DNA of 64,000 nucleotides from Actinomycetota bacterium (GCA_009668945.1 SBEH01000001.1:305776-369775), one strand, 5' to 3'; positions 51,449-61,371 are shown, counted from the first letter of the stretch. The notes: generated from the sequence alone by a model not told the origin. Numbers and translations: made by a program.

Positions 51449-52177
51449 CTACTTCTGCAGTCGTTCGAGCACCTGAAGCGCAGGTTCGTAGTCGGGAATG
51501 AACACGAGCGCAGCCTGGACGTCGGCGAGCGCTTCGTCTATTCGACCGAGCTTCTCCAACGCAAGAGCCCGAGCGACAAGCACGTCCGCCATCGTCGGGT
51601 CCAATTCCAGTGCTCCGGCATAGGAGTTGACAACGCCTTCGAAGTCCCCGAGCTGTTCGAGGATCTCAGCCTGCAGGATCAGCGCGTCGATCTTCGTACT
51701 CATGTCCGGGTTCGCCAGGACGGCCTTTTCCGCGTTCCGGATCTTCTCAGCCTCGATCTCAGCATCGACGATGGAGAGTGCCTCCTCAACCCCATCGCGA
51801 GCATCCTCGTAGTCCCCCGCGATGAACGCTATGCGCGCACTCGCAGTGGCAACCGGGCCGACACGCTTGCCGAAGACGGCGTCCGCCTCATCGACAGTCC
51901 GCCGCGCTGCCGCGATCCTTCCTGCCTGCGCCTGTAGGGTGATGTAATCCGCCCAGGCTACCGGACTGTCCGGATATGTCTCGACTATCGCCTGCTTCGC
52001 TCGAAGCTCGCGTTCTAGCGCTGAGCGCGGTCCGGCACGGTTGATCGCCGCCACTGTGTAGAGAGCCCAGATGACGGCAGCAAGCACCAGAGCGACCATC
52101 ACGAATATCGCTATCTGCATCCACTTGATCTGCTGAGAACTTGCCTCGGCAGATACTGGCTTGCGCGCTCGCGCCAC
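51449..52177 (-). CDS. membrane-anchored TPR protein
   Basis: 242 residues. A basic N-terminus, one membrane helix (QIAIFVMVALVLAAVIWALYTV near 23-44), then three to four TPR-like repeats (DSPVAWADYITLQAQAGRIAAA, DALILQAEILEQLGDFEGVV, ADVLVARALALEKLGRIDEAL). TPR proteins of this size in cytochrome loci often assist assembly, e.g. like CcmI/NrfG, but no Ccm gene is visible, so the role is open. GTG 52177 was chosen as it sits 5 nt after AGGAG; GTG 52183 is too near it. Confidence 0.7.
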   Translation of the reverse strand: MARARKPVSAEASSQQIKWMQIAIFVMVALVLAAVIWALYTVAAINRAGPRSALERELRAKQAIVETYPDSPVAWADYITLQAQAGRIAAARRTVDEADAVFGKRVGPVATASARIAFIAGDYEDARDGVEEALSIVDAEIEAEKIRNAEKAVLANPDMSTKIDALILQAEILEQLGDFEGVVNSYAGALELDPTMADVLVARALALEKLGRIDEALADVQAALVFIPDYEPALQVLERLQK

Positions 52178-52291
52178 TTGCACTCCTCGCTAGATAACTT
52201 CACCGGCCGGGGACCGGCCTCGACGCAGTATGCACTATCTGACCGTGACGCTCAAACGCAGAACGGAGCCCCGGTGCTTGCGCCGGTCTGG
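52178..52291 (-). other. intergenic segment with hairpins between leuC and the TPR gene
   Basis: 114 bp. Contains GGCCGG-GGA-CCGGCC (52205-52219), and, near the leuC stop, paired CCGG...CCGG arms with flanking AGCC/GGCT (about 52267-52293). Either could stop leuC transcription before the cytochrome block. No promoter box is evident. Confidence 0.35.
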
Positions 52292-53557
52292 CTACAGATC
52301 CTCGGGCAACCCGATCCTCCCGAGCACTGCTGATGCCGCTGCAACTGCCGGGCCAGTCAGGTAGACCTCACTGGTCGGGTCTCCCATGCGTCCGACGAAG
52401 TTCCGGTTGGTGGTGGCTACCGCACGCTCCCCTGCCGCCAGGATGCCCATGTGACCGCCCAGGCACGGGCCGCACGTGGGGGTGGAGACCGCCGCCCCCG
52501 CATCCAGGAAGATGTCAGTGAGACCTGAATGCATCATGTCCCGATACACCTGCTGCGTGGCCGGGATCACGATGAGCCGCACGTCCGGGTGGACCTTGCG
52601 GCCCTTGATCACCGCGGCGGCCTCGGCCATGTCCTCGTAGCGGCCGTTGGTGCAGGAGCCGATCACCACCTGGTCGATCTTCACGTCGCGCGCCTCTGCC
52701 ACCGGACGCGTGTTGCTCGGGAGGTGCGGGAAAGCGACCGTGGGCAGGATTTCGGCGGCGTCGATCTCGTACGTGCGAGCGTAGACGGCGTCTGTGTCCG
52801 AGGAGTACTCGGTCCACGGGCGCTCCGCGCGGCCGCGCATGTACTCGCGCGTGACATCGTCCACCGCGATGATGCCGCTCTTGCCGCCGGCTTCGATCGC
52901 CATGTTGCAGATCGTCATTCGGCCGGCCATGGCAAGCGACTCTATGGTGCTTCCGGTGAACTCCATCGCCTGGTAGAGAGCCCCGTCCACGCCGATCATC
53001 CCGATGACGTGCAGGATGATGTCCTTGGCGCCGACGCCGGGCTTCAACTGCCCGGTCACGTTGAACTTCAGGCTCTCGGGTACCTTGAACCACGCGCGTC
53101 CAGTCGCCATCCCCACTGCGGCGTCGGTGGAGCCCACGCCGGTTGCGAACGCGCCCAGCGCGCCGTACGTGCAGGTATGCGAGTCGGCGCCGATGATGAC
53201 GTCGCCGGCGCCCACAACTCCTTGCTCGGGCAGGAGCGCGTGCTCCACGCCCATGCAGCCGACCTCGTAGTAGTGGGTGACTTGCTGTGCGTGCGCGAAC
53301 TCGCGCACCATCTTGGCCTGCTCGGCGCTCTTGATGTCCTTGTTCGGCGTGTAGTGATCGGGAACGAGCGCGATCTTGGCCGGGTCCCACACCCGCTCCA
53401 CGCCGATCTTCGCGAACTCCTTGATGGCGATGGGCGCGGTCACATCGTTGGCCAGCACGAGGTCGAGATCGCACTCGATGAGCTGCCCCGGCACGACCTC
53501 GTCGAGGCCGGCATGAGCGGCGAGGATCTTCTCGGTGATGGTCATGGGGCGGGGCAT
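52292..53557 (-). CDS. leuC: 3-isopropylmalate dehydratase large subunit
   Basis: 421 residues, HacA-type length. Aconitase-like [4Fe-4S] enzyme. Motifs: [53 protein letters not shown] and [15 protein letters not shown], in which the cysteines for the cluster are intact. Works with LeuD, which lies 5.5 kb further along the same strand. ATG 53557 follows AAGGAG at 6 nt and is preferred to the upstream start at 53593. The preceding gene is the ligase-like copy 5 at 53627. Confidence 0.95.
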   Translation of the reverse strand: MPRPMTITEKILAAHAGLDEVVPGQLIECDLDLVLANDVTAPIAIKEFAKIGVERVWDPAKIALVPDHYTPNKDIKSAEQAKMVREFAHAQQVTHYYEVGCMGVEHALLPEQGVVGAGDVIIGADSHTCTYGALGAFATGVGSTDAAVGMATGRAWFKVPESLKFNVTGQLKPGVGAKDIILHVIGMIGVDGALYQAMEFTGSTIESLAMAGRMTICNMAIEAGGKSGIIAVDDVTREYMRGRAERPWTEYSSDTDAVYARTYEIDAAEILPTVAFPHLPSNTRPVAEARDVKIDQVVIGSCTNGRYEDMAEAAAVIKGRKVHPDVRLIVIPATQQVYRDMMHSGLTDIFLDAGAAVSTPTCGPCLGGHMGILAAGERAVATTNRNFVGRMGDPTSEVYLTGPAVAAASAVLGRIGLPEDL

Positions 53558-53626
53558 GAGATGCTCCTTCGAAGCTTCAGTCGGTTCGTGCATTCTACGT
53601 CATGCGCGATGCATGCGCACGACCCG

Positions 53627-55501
53627 TCACGGGAGCGCCGGAACGGATAGCGCGTCCTGGATCGCCGCTTCTGAGGTGTCTCCCGACGCCAGACGCTGAA
53701 CCTGCCACGCCGAGGAGTCGAGCGCGATGGCGCACACCGCGGCTCGCACGCCCGCAGAGCGCAGCTCGGGGTCGTTGAGACGCACGCCGACAGCGACATC
53801 AAGGGCCGCGGACCATGCGAGGGACGCGTAGTCGTGCGGCGAAGCCGCCAGGACACGCTCGTAGGCCGCCGAGGCTCCGTAGTACTGCTCGCGCGCGGTC
53901 TCAGCGTCCGAGTTTCCGAGGTTGTCGAGCACTAGCTGCGCCCGCGCCTGAGCCGCGCCTCGCAGGTACTTCACCGACAGCGGATTCATTCGGCTCGCCC
54001 GGTCCGCGAGAGCCACCGCATCGCCCTCGGCCTCTCGGTTGTACACGAGTCGGGAACGGAGGTACGTCGCATCGGCCTGTAGCGCGATGACCCCTGCTCC
54101 GAGCGATGCGAGTGCAAGTGCGATGCTCGCCGCTACCGCCGCCGACCTCGCGAAGCGCGGTACCCGGACCTGCACAGCCTCGCGGGAGCATACAAGCCCC
54201 ATGAGCAGCCAGAACGGCACTGACGAGGCTATCACGACGACGTTCAGCATCGACTGGACGGTGAAGCCCAGAAGGCTGATCCAGATGGCGGCTGTGATCA
54301 CGGACTCATAGGAGCCGCCAGCTCTCGGCCGTCCCCGGGACAGCCCCAGGATCAGCGCTGAGGCGAGCAGCAGTGCTCCGGGTATCCCGAGCGTCGCAAG
54401 GTACTGCGCGACCCAGAAGTGCGCGTTGTTGTTCGTCGACCACGACCCGAACAGGGACTCGTACTCAGTGGTGTGGTATCGCCGGAATGCCGCCAGGTAC
54501 GAATCCGGACCGTAGCCGACCAATGGACGTTCGGCCGCGGTGTCGGTTGCGATCTTGGCCAGCATCACGCGTGCGGTGGCGGTCTCCTTGAGATCGGCTC
54601 TTCCAAGGCTGGCCGCCACTATCGCGGCAGTGCCCAGGACCAGCACCAGCACGCCTACGAGCAGCGGACGCGCGAGTGTCCGCCGGGTAGGTGCGTCCGC
54701 GTTCCGCCGTCGGCTCAGCCAGAGAGCGATCGCTATCGCACCCTGAACGGTCGCGGCCAGCCACGCCCCCTGGGAGCCGGTGGTTAGCAGTGCGCAGACG
54801 CCGGCCGTGACCACAACCCATGCGACCGCGCGCTGCCAGGACCGTTCCGACCGCACTGCGCAGGCCGCGGCGATGGGAATCGCGAGCACCAGATGCGCGG
54901 CGAGGAAGTTCGGGTTGTCGAGGCTCGCGAAGGCCTGTCGCACGCCGAAGCCGGGGTTGAGCAGCGTGTAGCCGGTGGGGTCGATCCCGAACGCCTGCAG
55001 GAGTCCGTGGACCGCCAGGACCCCAGTGCCTGCCACGACCGCCCATCCGAGGATTCGCGGTGCCTTCGACATCGCGCCAAGCTGCAGCCCGAGTCCGAAC
55101 AGGAGCGCGTAGAGCGCAATCGTCACGACGCCCTCGAGCCGCTCGGACTGCCCGAGCCACACGATCGGACCCTGCTTGGAGGCGAGCGCAGACACGACGG
55201 CCCACAGCGCGAGCGCGCCTAGCAGCGCCCACGCGATGTCGACACGGAGTGGCTCGTCCGGACCACGCCGGGCCCAGGCGACAAGCGCCCAGGCCAGCAA
55301 CGTGCCCACGACCGCCACTACAAGCCTTGGCAGCGCCACTGTGTCGTAAGTCAGCGGGAACTCGCCGATGCCGAAGCCGGTGAGGTTCGTCCACACCACC
55401 TGGACGAGGAACAGCATGCCCGCAGCGACCCAGGCGGCGCCGAGCGTGCGCGCACCGCCTTCCGCCCGGACCTCGCCCTTCGCCCGGACCTCGCCCTCCA
55501 C
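53627..55501 (-). CDS. O-antigen ligase/Wzy-like membrane protein with C-terminal TPR-like tail (copy 5)
   Basis: 624 residues. About ten membrane helices to residue ~460; DNPNFLAAHLVLAIPIA, GSQGAWLAATVQG, GYGPDSYLAAFRRYHTTEY, NNNAHFWVAQYLATLGIPG. The soluble tail is rich in Ala/Arg with probable TPRs (ADRASRMNPLSVKYLRGAAQARAQL, SAAYERVLAASP). GTG 55501 follows the leuA TGA stop with no gap, so the two are almost surely co-translated. The N-terminal tandem GEVRAKGEVRAEGG reflects a short DNA duplication near 55470-55500. Start could be one repeat later. Confidence 0.8.
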   Translation of the reverse strand: MEGEVRAKGEVRAEGGARTLGAAWVAAGMLFLVQVVWTNLTGFGIGEFPLTYDTVALPRLVVAVVGTLLAWALVAWARRGPDEPLRVDIAWALLGALALWAVVSALASKQGPIVWLGQSERLEGVVTIALYALLFGLGLQLGAMSKAPRILGWAVVAGTGVLAVHGLLQAFGIDPTGYTLLNPGFGVRQAFASLDNPNFLAAHLVLAIPIAAACAVRSERSWQRAVAWVVVTAGVCALLTTGSQGAWLAATVQGAIAIALWLSRRRNADAPTRRTLARPLLVGVLVLVLGTAAIVAASLGRADLKETATARVMLAKIATDTAAERPLVGYGPDSYLAAFRRYHTTEYESLFGSWSTNNNAHFWVAQYLATLGIPGALLLASALILGLSRGRPRAGGSYESVITAAIWISLLGFTVQSMLNVVVIASSVPFWLLMGLVCSREAVQVRVPRFARSAAVAASIALALASLGAGVIALQADATYLRSRLVYNREAEGDAVALADRASRMNPLSVKYLRGAAQARAQLVLDNLGNSDAETAREQYYGASAAYERVLAASPHDYASLAWSAALDVAVGVRLNDPELRSAGVRAAVCAIALDSSAWQVQRLASGDTSEAAIQDALSVPALP

Positions 55502-57055
55502 TCAGACCTCGTCCTCCACGCTCGGCGCCTCGGCGGCCACTAGCAGCCGGTTCAGCGCATTCACGTACGCCTTGGCGCTCGACACGATGATGTCGTGATG
55601 CGCACCCCGGCCGGTGAACGTGCGGCCGTCCTCGCTCTTCACGCGGATGGTGACCTCGCCCACCGCGTCGATGCCGCGAGTAACGCTCTGCACGGAGAAC
55701 TCGGTGAGGTCGTTGGGCTTCTGCACGATGCGGTTGATGGCGCGGTACACCGCGTCGACCGGCCCGTTGCCGTGGCTGGAGTCGATGTAGCTCACGCCGT
55801 CGCGGTCGATGAGCTCGACCGTCGCCGTCGGGATGCCCGGATCGCCGCAGTTCACGTGTACCTGCTCGAGGTGGTATACCTCGCCGACCATGCGCTCGGC
55901 CTCGCCCACCAGCGCCTCGAGGTCCTCGTCGTAGACTTCCTTCTTCTTGTCAGCCAGCTCGAGGAATGCGGTGTGAATGCCCTCGAACTCCTCGTCCTCC
56001 ATCACGTAGCCGAGCTCCGCCAGACGGTGCCGGAGCGCCGCCCGGCCGCTTCGCGCGGTGAGCACGATTGAGCTCCCGCCGGCACCCACGTCGGCCGGGT
56101 CGATGATCTCGTAAGTGGAGCGCTCCTTGAGCACGCCGTCCTGGTGGATGCCGCTCGAGTGCGCGAAAGCGTTCGCGCCCACGATCGCCTTGTTCGGCTG
56201 CACGAGCATGCCGGTGATGCCCGAGACGAGTCTTGACGCGCGCACGAACTCCTTCGTGTTGATGTGCGTGTCCACGCCGAAGACGTCGGGGCGCATCTTG
56301 AGCGCCATCACGACCTCTTCCATCGCCGTGTTGCCGGCTCGTTCGCCGAGACCGTTGATCGTGCACTCGATCTGCCTCGCACCGGCTCTGACACCCGCGA
56401 GCGAGTTGGCGGTGGCCATGCCGAGGTCGTTGTGGCAGTGGACCGAAACGGTGACGTCCTCGATGCCTTTGACGTTGTCCATGAGGCCCGCGATGAGTGC
56501 GCCGAAGACCTCCGGATAGCTGTAGCCGGTGGTATCCGGAATGTTCACGACAGTTGCGCCCGCGCCTATCACCGCCTCGATCATGCGGTAGAGGAATGCG
56601 GGCTCGGCGCGGCCGGCGTCCTCGGCGTAGAACTCCACGTCCTCGACGAAGGAGCGCGCGAGCTTCACGGCCGCCACGCCGCGCTCTACGGCCTCGTCGC
56701 GGCTGATGCGCAGCTTGTCCTTGAGGTGGCTTTCGGAGACGCCGATGCCGGTGTGGATGCGCGGGCGCTTGGCGCCCTTGAGCGCTTCCGCGGCGCGCTC
56801 GATGTCGGCCGGGATGGCGCGGGAGAGGGCGCATACGACAGCCGCGTCGCCCACCTCGGCGGCGATGCGGCGCACGCTCTCGAAATCGCCGGGACTCGAT
56901 ATCGGGAAGCCGGCCTCGATGACGTCCACGCCGAGCCTGAGGAGCTGGCGGGAGATCTCGAGCTTCTCGGTGGTGTTCATGCTCGCGCCGGGACTCTGCT
57001 CCCCGTCGCGAAGCGTGGTGTCGAAGATGAAGACGCGGTCGATGGAAGTGCTCAC
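55502..57055 (-). CDS. leuA: 2-isopropylmalate synthase
   Basis: 517 residues, full length. [16 protein letters not shown] near 11-26 carries the catalytic/metal Arg-Asp, [14 protein letters not shown] near 205-218 the metal His pair, [19 protein letters not shown], then the C-terminal regulatory domain ([32 protein letters not shown]) that binds leucine for feedback. GTG start at 57055. It catalyses acetyl-CoA + 3-methyl-2-oxobutanoate to 2-isopropylmalate, the first leucine step. Preceded by a leucine-rich leader peptide at 57141-57209, and followed directly by the copy 5 membrane gene. Confidence 0.97.
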   Translation of the reverse strand: MSTSIDRVFIFDTTLRDGEQSPGASMNTTEKLEISRQLLRLGVDVIEAGFPISSPGDFESVRRIAAEVGDAAVVCALSRAIPADIERAAEALKGAKRPRIHTGIGVSESHLKDKLRISRDEAVERGVAAVKLARSFVEDVEFYAEDAGRAEPAFLYRMIEAVIGAGATVVNIPDTTGYSYPEVFGALIAGLMDNVKGIEDVTVSVHCHNDLGMATANSLAGVRAGARQIECTINGLGERAGNTAMEEVVMALKMRPDVFGVDTHINTKEFVRASRLVSGITGMLVQPNKAIVGANAFAHSSGIHQDGVLKERSTYEIIDPADVGAGGSSIVLTARSGRAALRHRLAELGYVMEDEEFEGIHTAFLELADKKKEVYDEDLEALVGEAERMVGEVYHLEQVHVNCGDPGIPTATVELIDRDGVSYIDSSHGNGPVDAVYRAINRIVQKPNDLTEFSVQSVTRGIDAVGEVTIRVKSEDGRTFTGRGAHHDIIVSSAKAYVNALNRLLVAAEAPSVEDEV

Positions 57056-57133
57056 GGGATGCTCCTCGGGTGGTGTTGCGCGCCTCTCGGCATCGCGAAC
57101 GCGGATACGGGCGGGATACGCCGGCGCTTTGAA

Positions 57134-57149
57134 GCCGTCGCTAGACGGC
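57134..57149 (-). promoter_or_regulatory. hairpin overlapping the leuL stop (attenuator candidate)
   Basis: GCCGTC-GCTA-GACGGC, a perfect 6-bp stem with 4-nt loop; on the minus strand it includes the last codons and TAG of the leader peptide. Ribosome position at the Leu codons would decide whether it, or an alternative pairing involving nearby CCGGC/GCCGG runs, forms. No U-tract follows, so whether it acts on transcription or on leuA translation is unclear. Confidence 0.45.
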
Positions 57150-57209
57150 GGCCGGCTGGATAAGTCGCCCGCTGAGACCCAGGAGAAGCGTGTGAGCTGC
57201 CGCGTTCAT
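57141..57209 (-). CDS. leuL: leucine-rich leader peptide of leuA
   Basis: A 22-codon frame on the minus strand, ATG 57209 to TAG 57143-57141. It begins [16 protein letters not shown] and contains five Leu, including three consecutive. It lies 85 nt before leuA. A -10 box (TATACT, 57221-57216) ends 6 nt before the ATG, so transcription would begin at or next to the start codon, i.e. a leaderless message with no ribosome site. This is the classic arrangement for ribosome-mediated control of leuA by leucyl-tRNA supply, reported in other actinobacteria. Confidence 0.65.
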   Translation of the reverse strand: MNAAAHTLLLGLSGRLIQPAAV

Positions 57210-57215
57210 GCGCGG

Positions 57216-57236
57216 AGTATAGCGCACGAGGTGCGC
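57216..57236 (-). promoter_or_regulatory. leuL-leuA promoter with inverted repeat in the spacer
   Basis: TATACT is the -10 (57221-57216). Immediately upstream is GCGCAC-GAG-GTGCGC (57222-57236), a perfect inverted repeat filling the -10/-35 spacer, which might be an operator. The -35 is weak. Confidence 0.5.
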
Positions 57237-57259
57237 GCTCGACTACCGAACCGCCCAAC

Positions 57260-57403
57260 CTAGCGTCGTACCGACACCAGACGGACCTCAAGGATACAGC
57301 CGACGGCTTCCGCATAGCGCAGCAACGTTGAGACCGACGGAAGCAACGTGCTGTTCCCCTCGAGGCGGGAGAGGCGCGCGGCGCTGTTCGCATCTCTGCC
57401 ATC
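57260..57403 (-). pseudogene. remnant of an XRE-family HTH antitoxin gene (C-terminal tail)
   Basis: 47 codons ending at TAG 57262-57260. The translation contains AARLSRLEGN, then STLLPSVSTLLRYAEAVGC and ILEVRLV, the typical end of an XRE/HigA-like antitoxin (the recognition-helix residues, 'LRYAEA(L/V)GC', 'LEVRLV'). No start codon or N-terminal HTH half precedes it: upstream is the short repeat GGGACA-GCGGCAC (seen twice at 57417-57447) and then serA. It is read as a decayed addiction-module fragment left between serA and leuA. Confidence 0.6.
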
Positions 57404-57453
57404 CAGCGGGAAGCGAGGGACATGCGGCACCGTTGGGACACGCGGCACGTGCG

Positions 57454-57486
57454 GGGCGAGGCCACCACTCGAGGGCGGCCTCGCCC
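57454..57486 (-). terminator. terminator downstream of serA
   Basis: GGGCGAGGCC and GGCCTCGCCC form a perfect 10-bp stem around a 13-nt loop, starting 9 nt after the serA stop at 57495. There is no T-run. It separates the ilv-ser unit from the leuL-leuA unit. Confidence 0.6.
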
Positions 57487-57494
57487 GCCGCAAC

Positions 57495-59075
57495 CTACAG
57501 CTCGATGCTCCAGGCCTCCGTGACCTCGGCTTTGGCCTCCACGGCCGCAAGCAGGTCATCCGGAATCGCCGTGTCGATGTTGAGGCCCATGAGCGCCGTT
57601 CCTCCGGCCTCCGTCCGGCCCACCTGCATCGAGGCGATGTTGATGCCGGCCTCGCCGAGAGCCGTGCCGACCTTGCCCACAACGCCCGGCACGTCGGCGT
57701 ACTCGAGGAAGAGCATGTGCGCGGAAGGCGCCATGTCGATGTCGAACTCGTTGAAGAGCACCATACGCGGCTCGTTTCGCTTGCCGATCAGAGTCGCGCC
57801 CATCTTGAACTCGCGCCCGCCCGCCTTGGCCACCACGACCATCAGCGACACGTAGTCGAGCGAGTCGGCGCGCTTGACCTCGGATACCGCGATCCCGCGC
57901 TGCTCGGCGTAGTGGTTCGCGTTCACGAAGTTGATGGAGTCCTGAGTGACCACCGTGAGCAGACCCTTGAGCAGCGCGGTCTTGAGGATGCGCGTGTCCA
58001 GCCCAGCGAGGTGCCCGATGAAGTGCACCTCGATCTCGCTCACCGGCCCGCGGGCGACCTGCGCGATACCCGCGCCCAGACCTTCGGCGACTGGCATGAA
58101 CGGCCCCACGGCCTCCATCACTTCCGGCGGCACCGGCGCGATGTTCACCGCGGTCGAGACCATCTCGCCGCGAAGTCCGGCCGCCACGAACTCGGCGATC
58201 TGCTCGCCGGCGCGGTCCTGCGCCTCTTCGGTGGACGCGCCGAGGTGCGGTGTCACTATCACCTGGTCGAAGGCGAACAGCGGCGAGTCGGTGCACGGCT
58301 CGACCTCGTAGACGTCGATGCCGGCCGAAGCCACTTTGCCGCTCTCGAGCGCCTTGATGAGCGCCGCCTCCTGATAGATGCCGCCGCGTGCCGTGTTCAT
58401 CAGGCGCACGCCGTCCTTCATCTTGGCGAACTGCCCGTCGCCGAACATGCCGATGGTCTCCTTCGTCTTCGGCAGGTGCACCGTGATGAAGTCGGCCTGC
58501 GGCAGCAGCTCGTCCAGCGACGCCGCGTACCCGATGCCCAGCTGTGCCGCGCGCTCCTCGGTGATGTACGGGTCGTACGCCACGACCTTCATCCCGAGCC
58601 CTTTCGCACGCTCGGCCACGAGCGTGCCGATGCGGCCCAGGCCCACGAGTCCGAGCGTCTTGTCCAGCACCTCGGTGCCGGTGAACTTGGAGCGCTCCCA
58701 CTTGTTCGCGTGCATTGACGCGTTCGCCTGCGGGATGTTGCGCGCCTGCGCGAGCATGAGCGCGATAGTGTGCTCGGCCGCCGACACGATGTTCGAAGTC
58801 GGCGCGTTGCACACGATCACTCCGCGCTCGGTGGCCGCCACGACGTCGACGTTGTCCACGCCCACGCCCGCACGCCCGACGATCTTGAGGTTCACCCCTG
58901 CCTCGAGCACCTCGCGCGTGGCCTTGGTGGCCGAGCGCACGATGAGTCCGTCGTAGGCGGGGATCCTCGCCACCAGTTCCTCGGGCGAGAGGCCCGTGAT
59001 CACGTCGACCTCGAACTCCTTCTTGAGCAGGTCGATGCCGCTGTCGGCGATCTTCTCAGCTACCAGTACCTTCAT
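57495..59075 (-). CDS. serA: D-3-phosphoglycerate dehydrogenase
   Basis: 526 residues, the long three-domain type. NAD-binding: LGLVGLGRIGTLVAERAKGLG near 144-164, then active-site RGGIYQEAALI, the Glu near 269 and HLGASTEEAQ (His). An intervening ASB-like domain (about 320-450) and a C-terminal ACT domain (MLFLEYADVPGVVGKVGTALGEAGI near 455-480) that binds serine. Converts 3-phosphoglycerate to 3-phosphohydroxypyruvate. Overlaps nothing; the class V aminotransferase precedes it by 4 nt. Confidence 0.96.
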   Translation of the reverse strand: MKVLVAEKIADSGIDLLKKEFEVDVITGLSPEELVARIPAYDGLIVRSATKATREVLEAGVNLKIVGRAGVGVDNVDVVAATERGVIVCNAPTSNIVSAAEHTIALMLAQARNIPQANASMHANKWERSKFTGTEVLDKTLGLVGLGRIGTLVAERAKGLGMKVVAYDPYITEERAAQLGIGYAASLDELLPQADFITVHLPKTKETIGMFGDGQFAKMKDGVRLMNTARGGIYQEAALIKALESGKVASAGIDVYEVEPCTDSPLFAFDQVIVTPHLGASTEEAQDRAGEQIAEFVAAGLRGEMVSTAVNIAPVPPEVMEAVGPFMPVAEGLGAGIAQVARGPVSEIEVHFIGHLAGLDTRILKTALLKGLLTVVTQDSINFVNANHYAEQRGIAVSEVKRADSLDYVSLMVVVAKAGGREFKMGATLIGKRNEPRMVLFNEFDIDMAPSAHMLFLEYADVPGVVGKVGTALGEAGINIASMQVGRTEAGGTALMGLNIDTAIPDDLLAAVEAKAEVTEAWSIEL

Positions 59076-59079
59076 CTGT

Positions 59080-60225
59080 CTACTCCCCCATGAAGACGGC
59101 TTCGGCGGCCTTGATGCCGCTGCCGCGCTCGAACGCGTACCCCAACTCGGCGAGCGTCATCTCGAGCCCGGCGAGCGTAGTGATGATGTCGAACTCCCCG
59201 AAATAGCCGAGATGCCCCACGCGGAAGATGCGGCCCGCGTAGTCGTCCTGACCGCCGGCGATGGTGATCCCGTACTTGTTCTTGAGGATGCTCACGATCT
59301 TCTTGCCGTCCACACCTTCGGGCACCCACACGGGCGTCACGGCCGAACCCCGGCCCTCGGCGGGGGCGAACAGCTTCAGACCCAGCGCCTCGCACCCGCG
59401 ACGAGTGGCCTCCGCCAGCCGGGAGTGGCGGGCGATGGTGTTCTCCAGCCCCTCCTCGCGGATCATGCCCAGCGCCACGTTCAGCCCGAGAACGAGTGAC
59501 ACGGCCGGAGTGAACGGCGTCGTGTCGTTGGCGATGTTCTTCTTGTACTTCATGAAGTCGAAGTAGAACTTCGGCAGCGTGGAGCGCTCGTACGCGCGCC
59601 AGGCCTTCTCGGAGACGGTGCATGCGGCCAGACCCGGCGGAAGCATGAGGCCCTTCTGCGAGCCGGTCATCACGATGTCGAGACCCCACTCGTCGGTCTT
59701 GCACTCCACCGCGCCGATTCCCGTGATCGAGTCAACGATGAGCACGCACTCGGGATACTCGCGCACGATCGAACCGATAGCCTGCACGTCGTTGAGCACA
59801 CCCGAGGAAGTCTCGCTCTGCGTGACGATCACGCCGCGCACGCCCGGGTTCTCCTCAAGCGCGGCGGCCACGTCGGCGGGATCCACCACGGAGGTCCACT
59901 CGTACTTCAGGTCGATGACCGACAGCCCGTAGACCTCGGCGATGCCCTTCTGGCGGTTGCCGAACTTGCCGTTGCGGCAGACGATCACGGTGTCGCCCGC
60001 GTAGAACGAGTTCGCGATCGCGGCCTCCATCACGCCCGTGCCCGACGAGGCGAAGAGCAGTACGTCGCCTTCGGTCTGGAACACGTACTTGAGACCCTCG
60101 ATGGCCTGCTTGAAGGCCGCCGAGAAGTCCGGCGTGCGGTGGTGGATGATGGGCGCGGCCTGCGTGAGCAGGACCTCCGCCGGTACCGGGGTCGGCCCCG
60201 GCGTCATCAGGTACTTCTTCTGCAT
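59080..60225 (-). CDS. class V aminotransferase (alanine-glyoxylate/serine-pyruvate type)
   Basis: 381 residues. TPGPTPVPAEVLL at 8-20, ASSGTGVMEAAIANSF near 59-74 for PLP, VTQSETSSGVLNDV, VDSITGIGAVE and the Schiff-base Lys191 in MTGSQKGLMLPPG; AGGQDDYAGRIFRVGHLG near 340 for the substrate carboxylate. Sequence places it in the alanine-glyoxylate group, yet it is 4 nt before serA, so it may supply the phosphoserine-aminotransferase step. No SerC-type gene is in the window. ATG 60225 has GGAAGAAG just before it. Confidence 0.82.
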   Translation of the reverse strand: MQKKYLMTPGPTPVPAEVLLTQAAPIIHHRTPDFSAAFKQAIEGLKYVFQTEGDVLLFASSGTGVMEAAIANSFYAGDTVIVCRNGKFGNRQKGIAEVYGLSVIDLKYEWTSVVDPADVAAALEENPGVRGVIVTQSETSSGVLNDVQAIGSIVREYPECVLIVDSITGIGAVECKTDEWGLDIVMTGSQKGLMLPPGLAACTVSEKAWRAYERSTLPKFYFDFMKYKKNIANDTTPFTPAVSLVLGLNVALGMIREEGLENTIARHSRLAEATRRGCEALGLKLFAPAEGRGSAVTPVWVPEGVDGKKIVSILKNKYGITIAGGQDDYAGRIFRVGHLGYFGEFDIITTLAGLEMTLAELGYAFERGSGIKAAEAVFMGE

Positions 60226-60255
60226 CTTCTTCCGCTTCCTCTCAGGGGTGTCGTT

Positions 60256-60300
60256 GCGCCGGTCGCCCGGCGCCAAACCTCGCCGCCCCGGCAGGCGGCG
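60256..60300 (-). terminator. two tandem GC-rich hairpins between ilvC and the aminotransferase gene
   Basis: CGCCGCC-CCGGCA-GGCGGCG (60281-60300) and GCGCCGG-TCGC-CCGGCGC (60256-60273), both perfect 7-bp stems, in the 87-nt intercistronic space. Neither has a following T-run on the minus strand; they are candidate actinobacterial-style terminators or RNA-processing sites. Confidence 0.5.
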
Positions 60301-60312
60301 TCAGAACCTCGG

Positions 60313-61317
<1,005 letters not shown>

Positions 61318-61330
61318 CTACCTCCTCCTC

Positions 61331-61347
61331 GCGCCCCGGCGGGGCGC
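61331..61347 (-). other. hairpin between ilvN and ilvC
   Basis: GCGCCCC-GGC-GGGGCGC, a perfect 7-bp stem with a 3-nt loop. May set relative expression of ilvBN and ilvC; no T-run follows. Confidence 0.4.
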
Positions 61348-61371
61348 ATCAAACGACTTCCTCCAAGCCCC

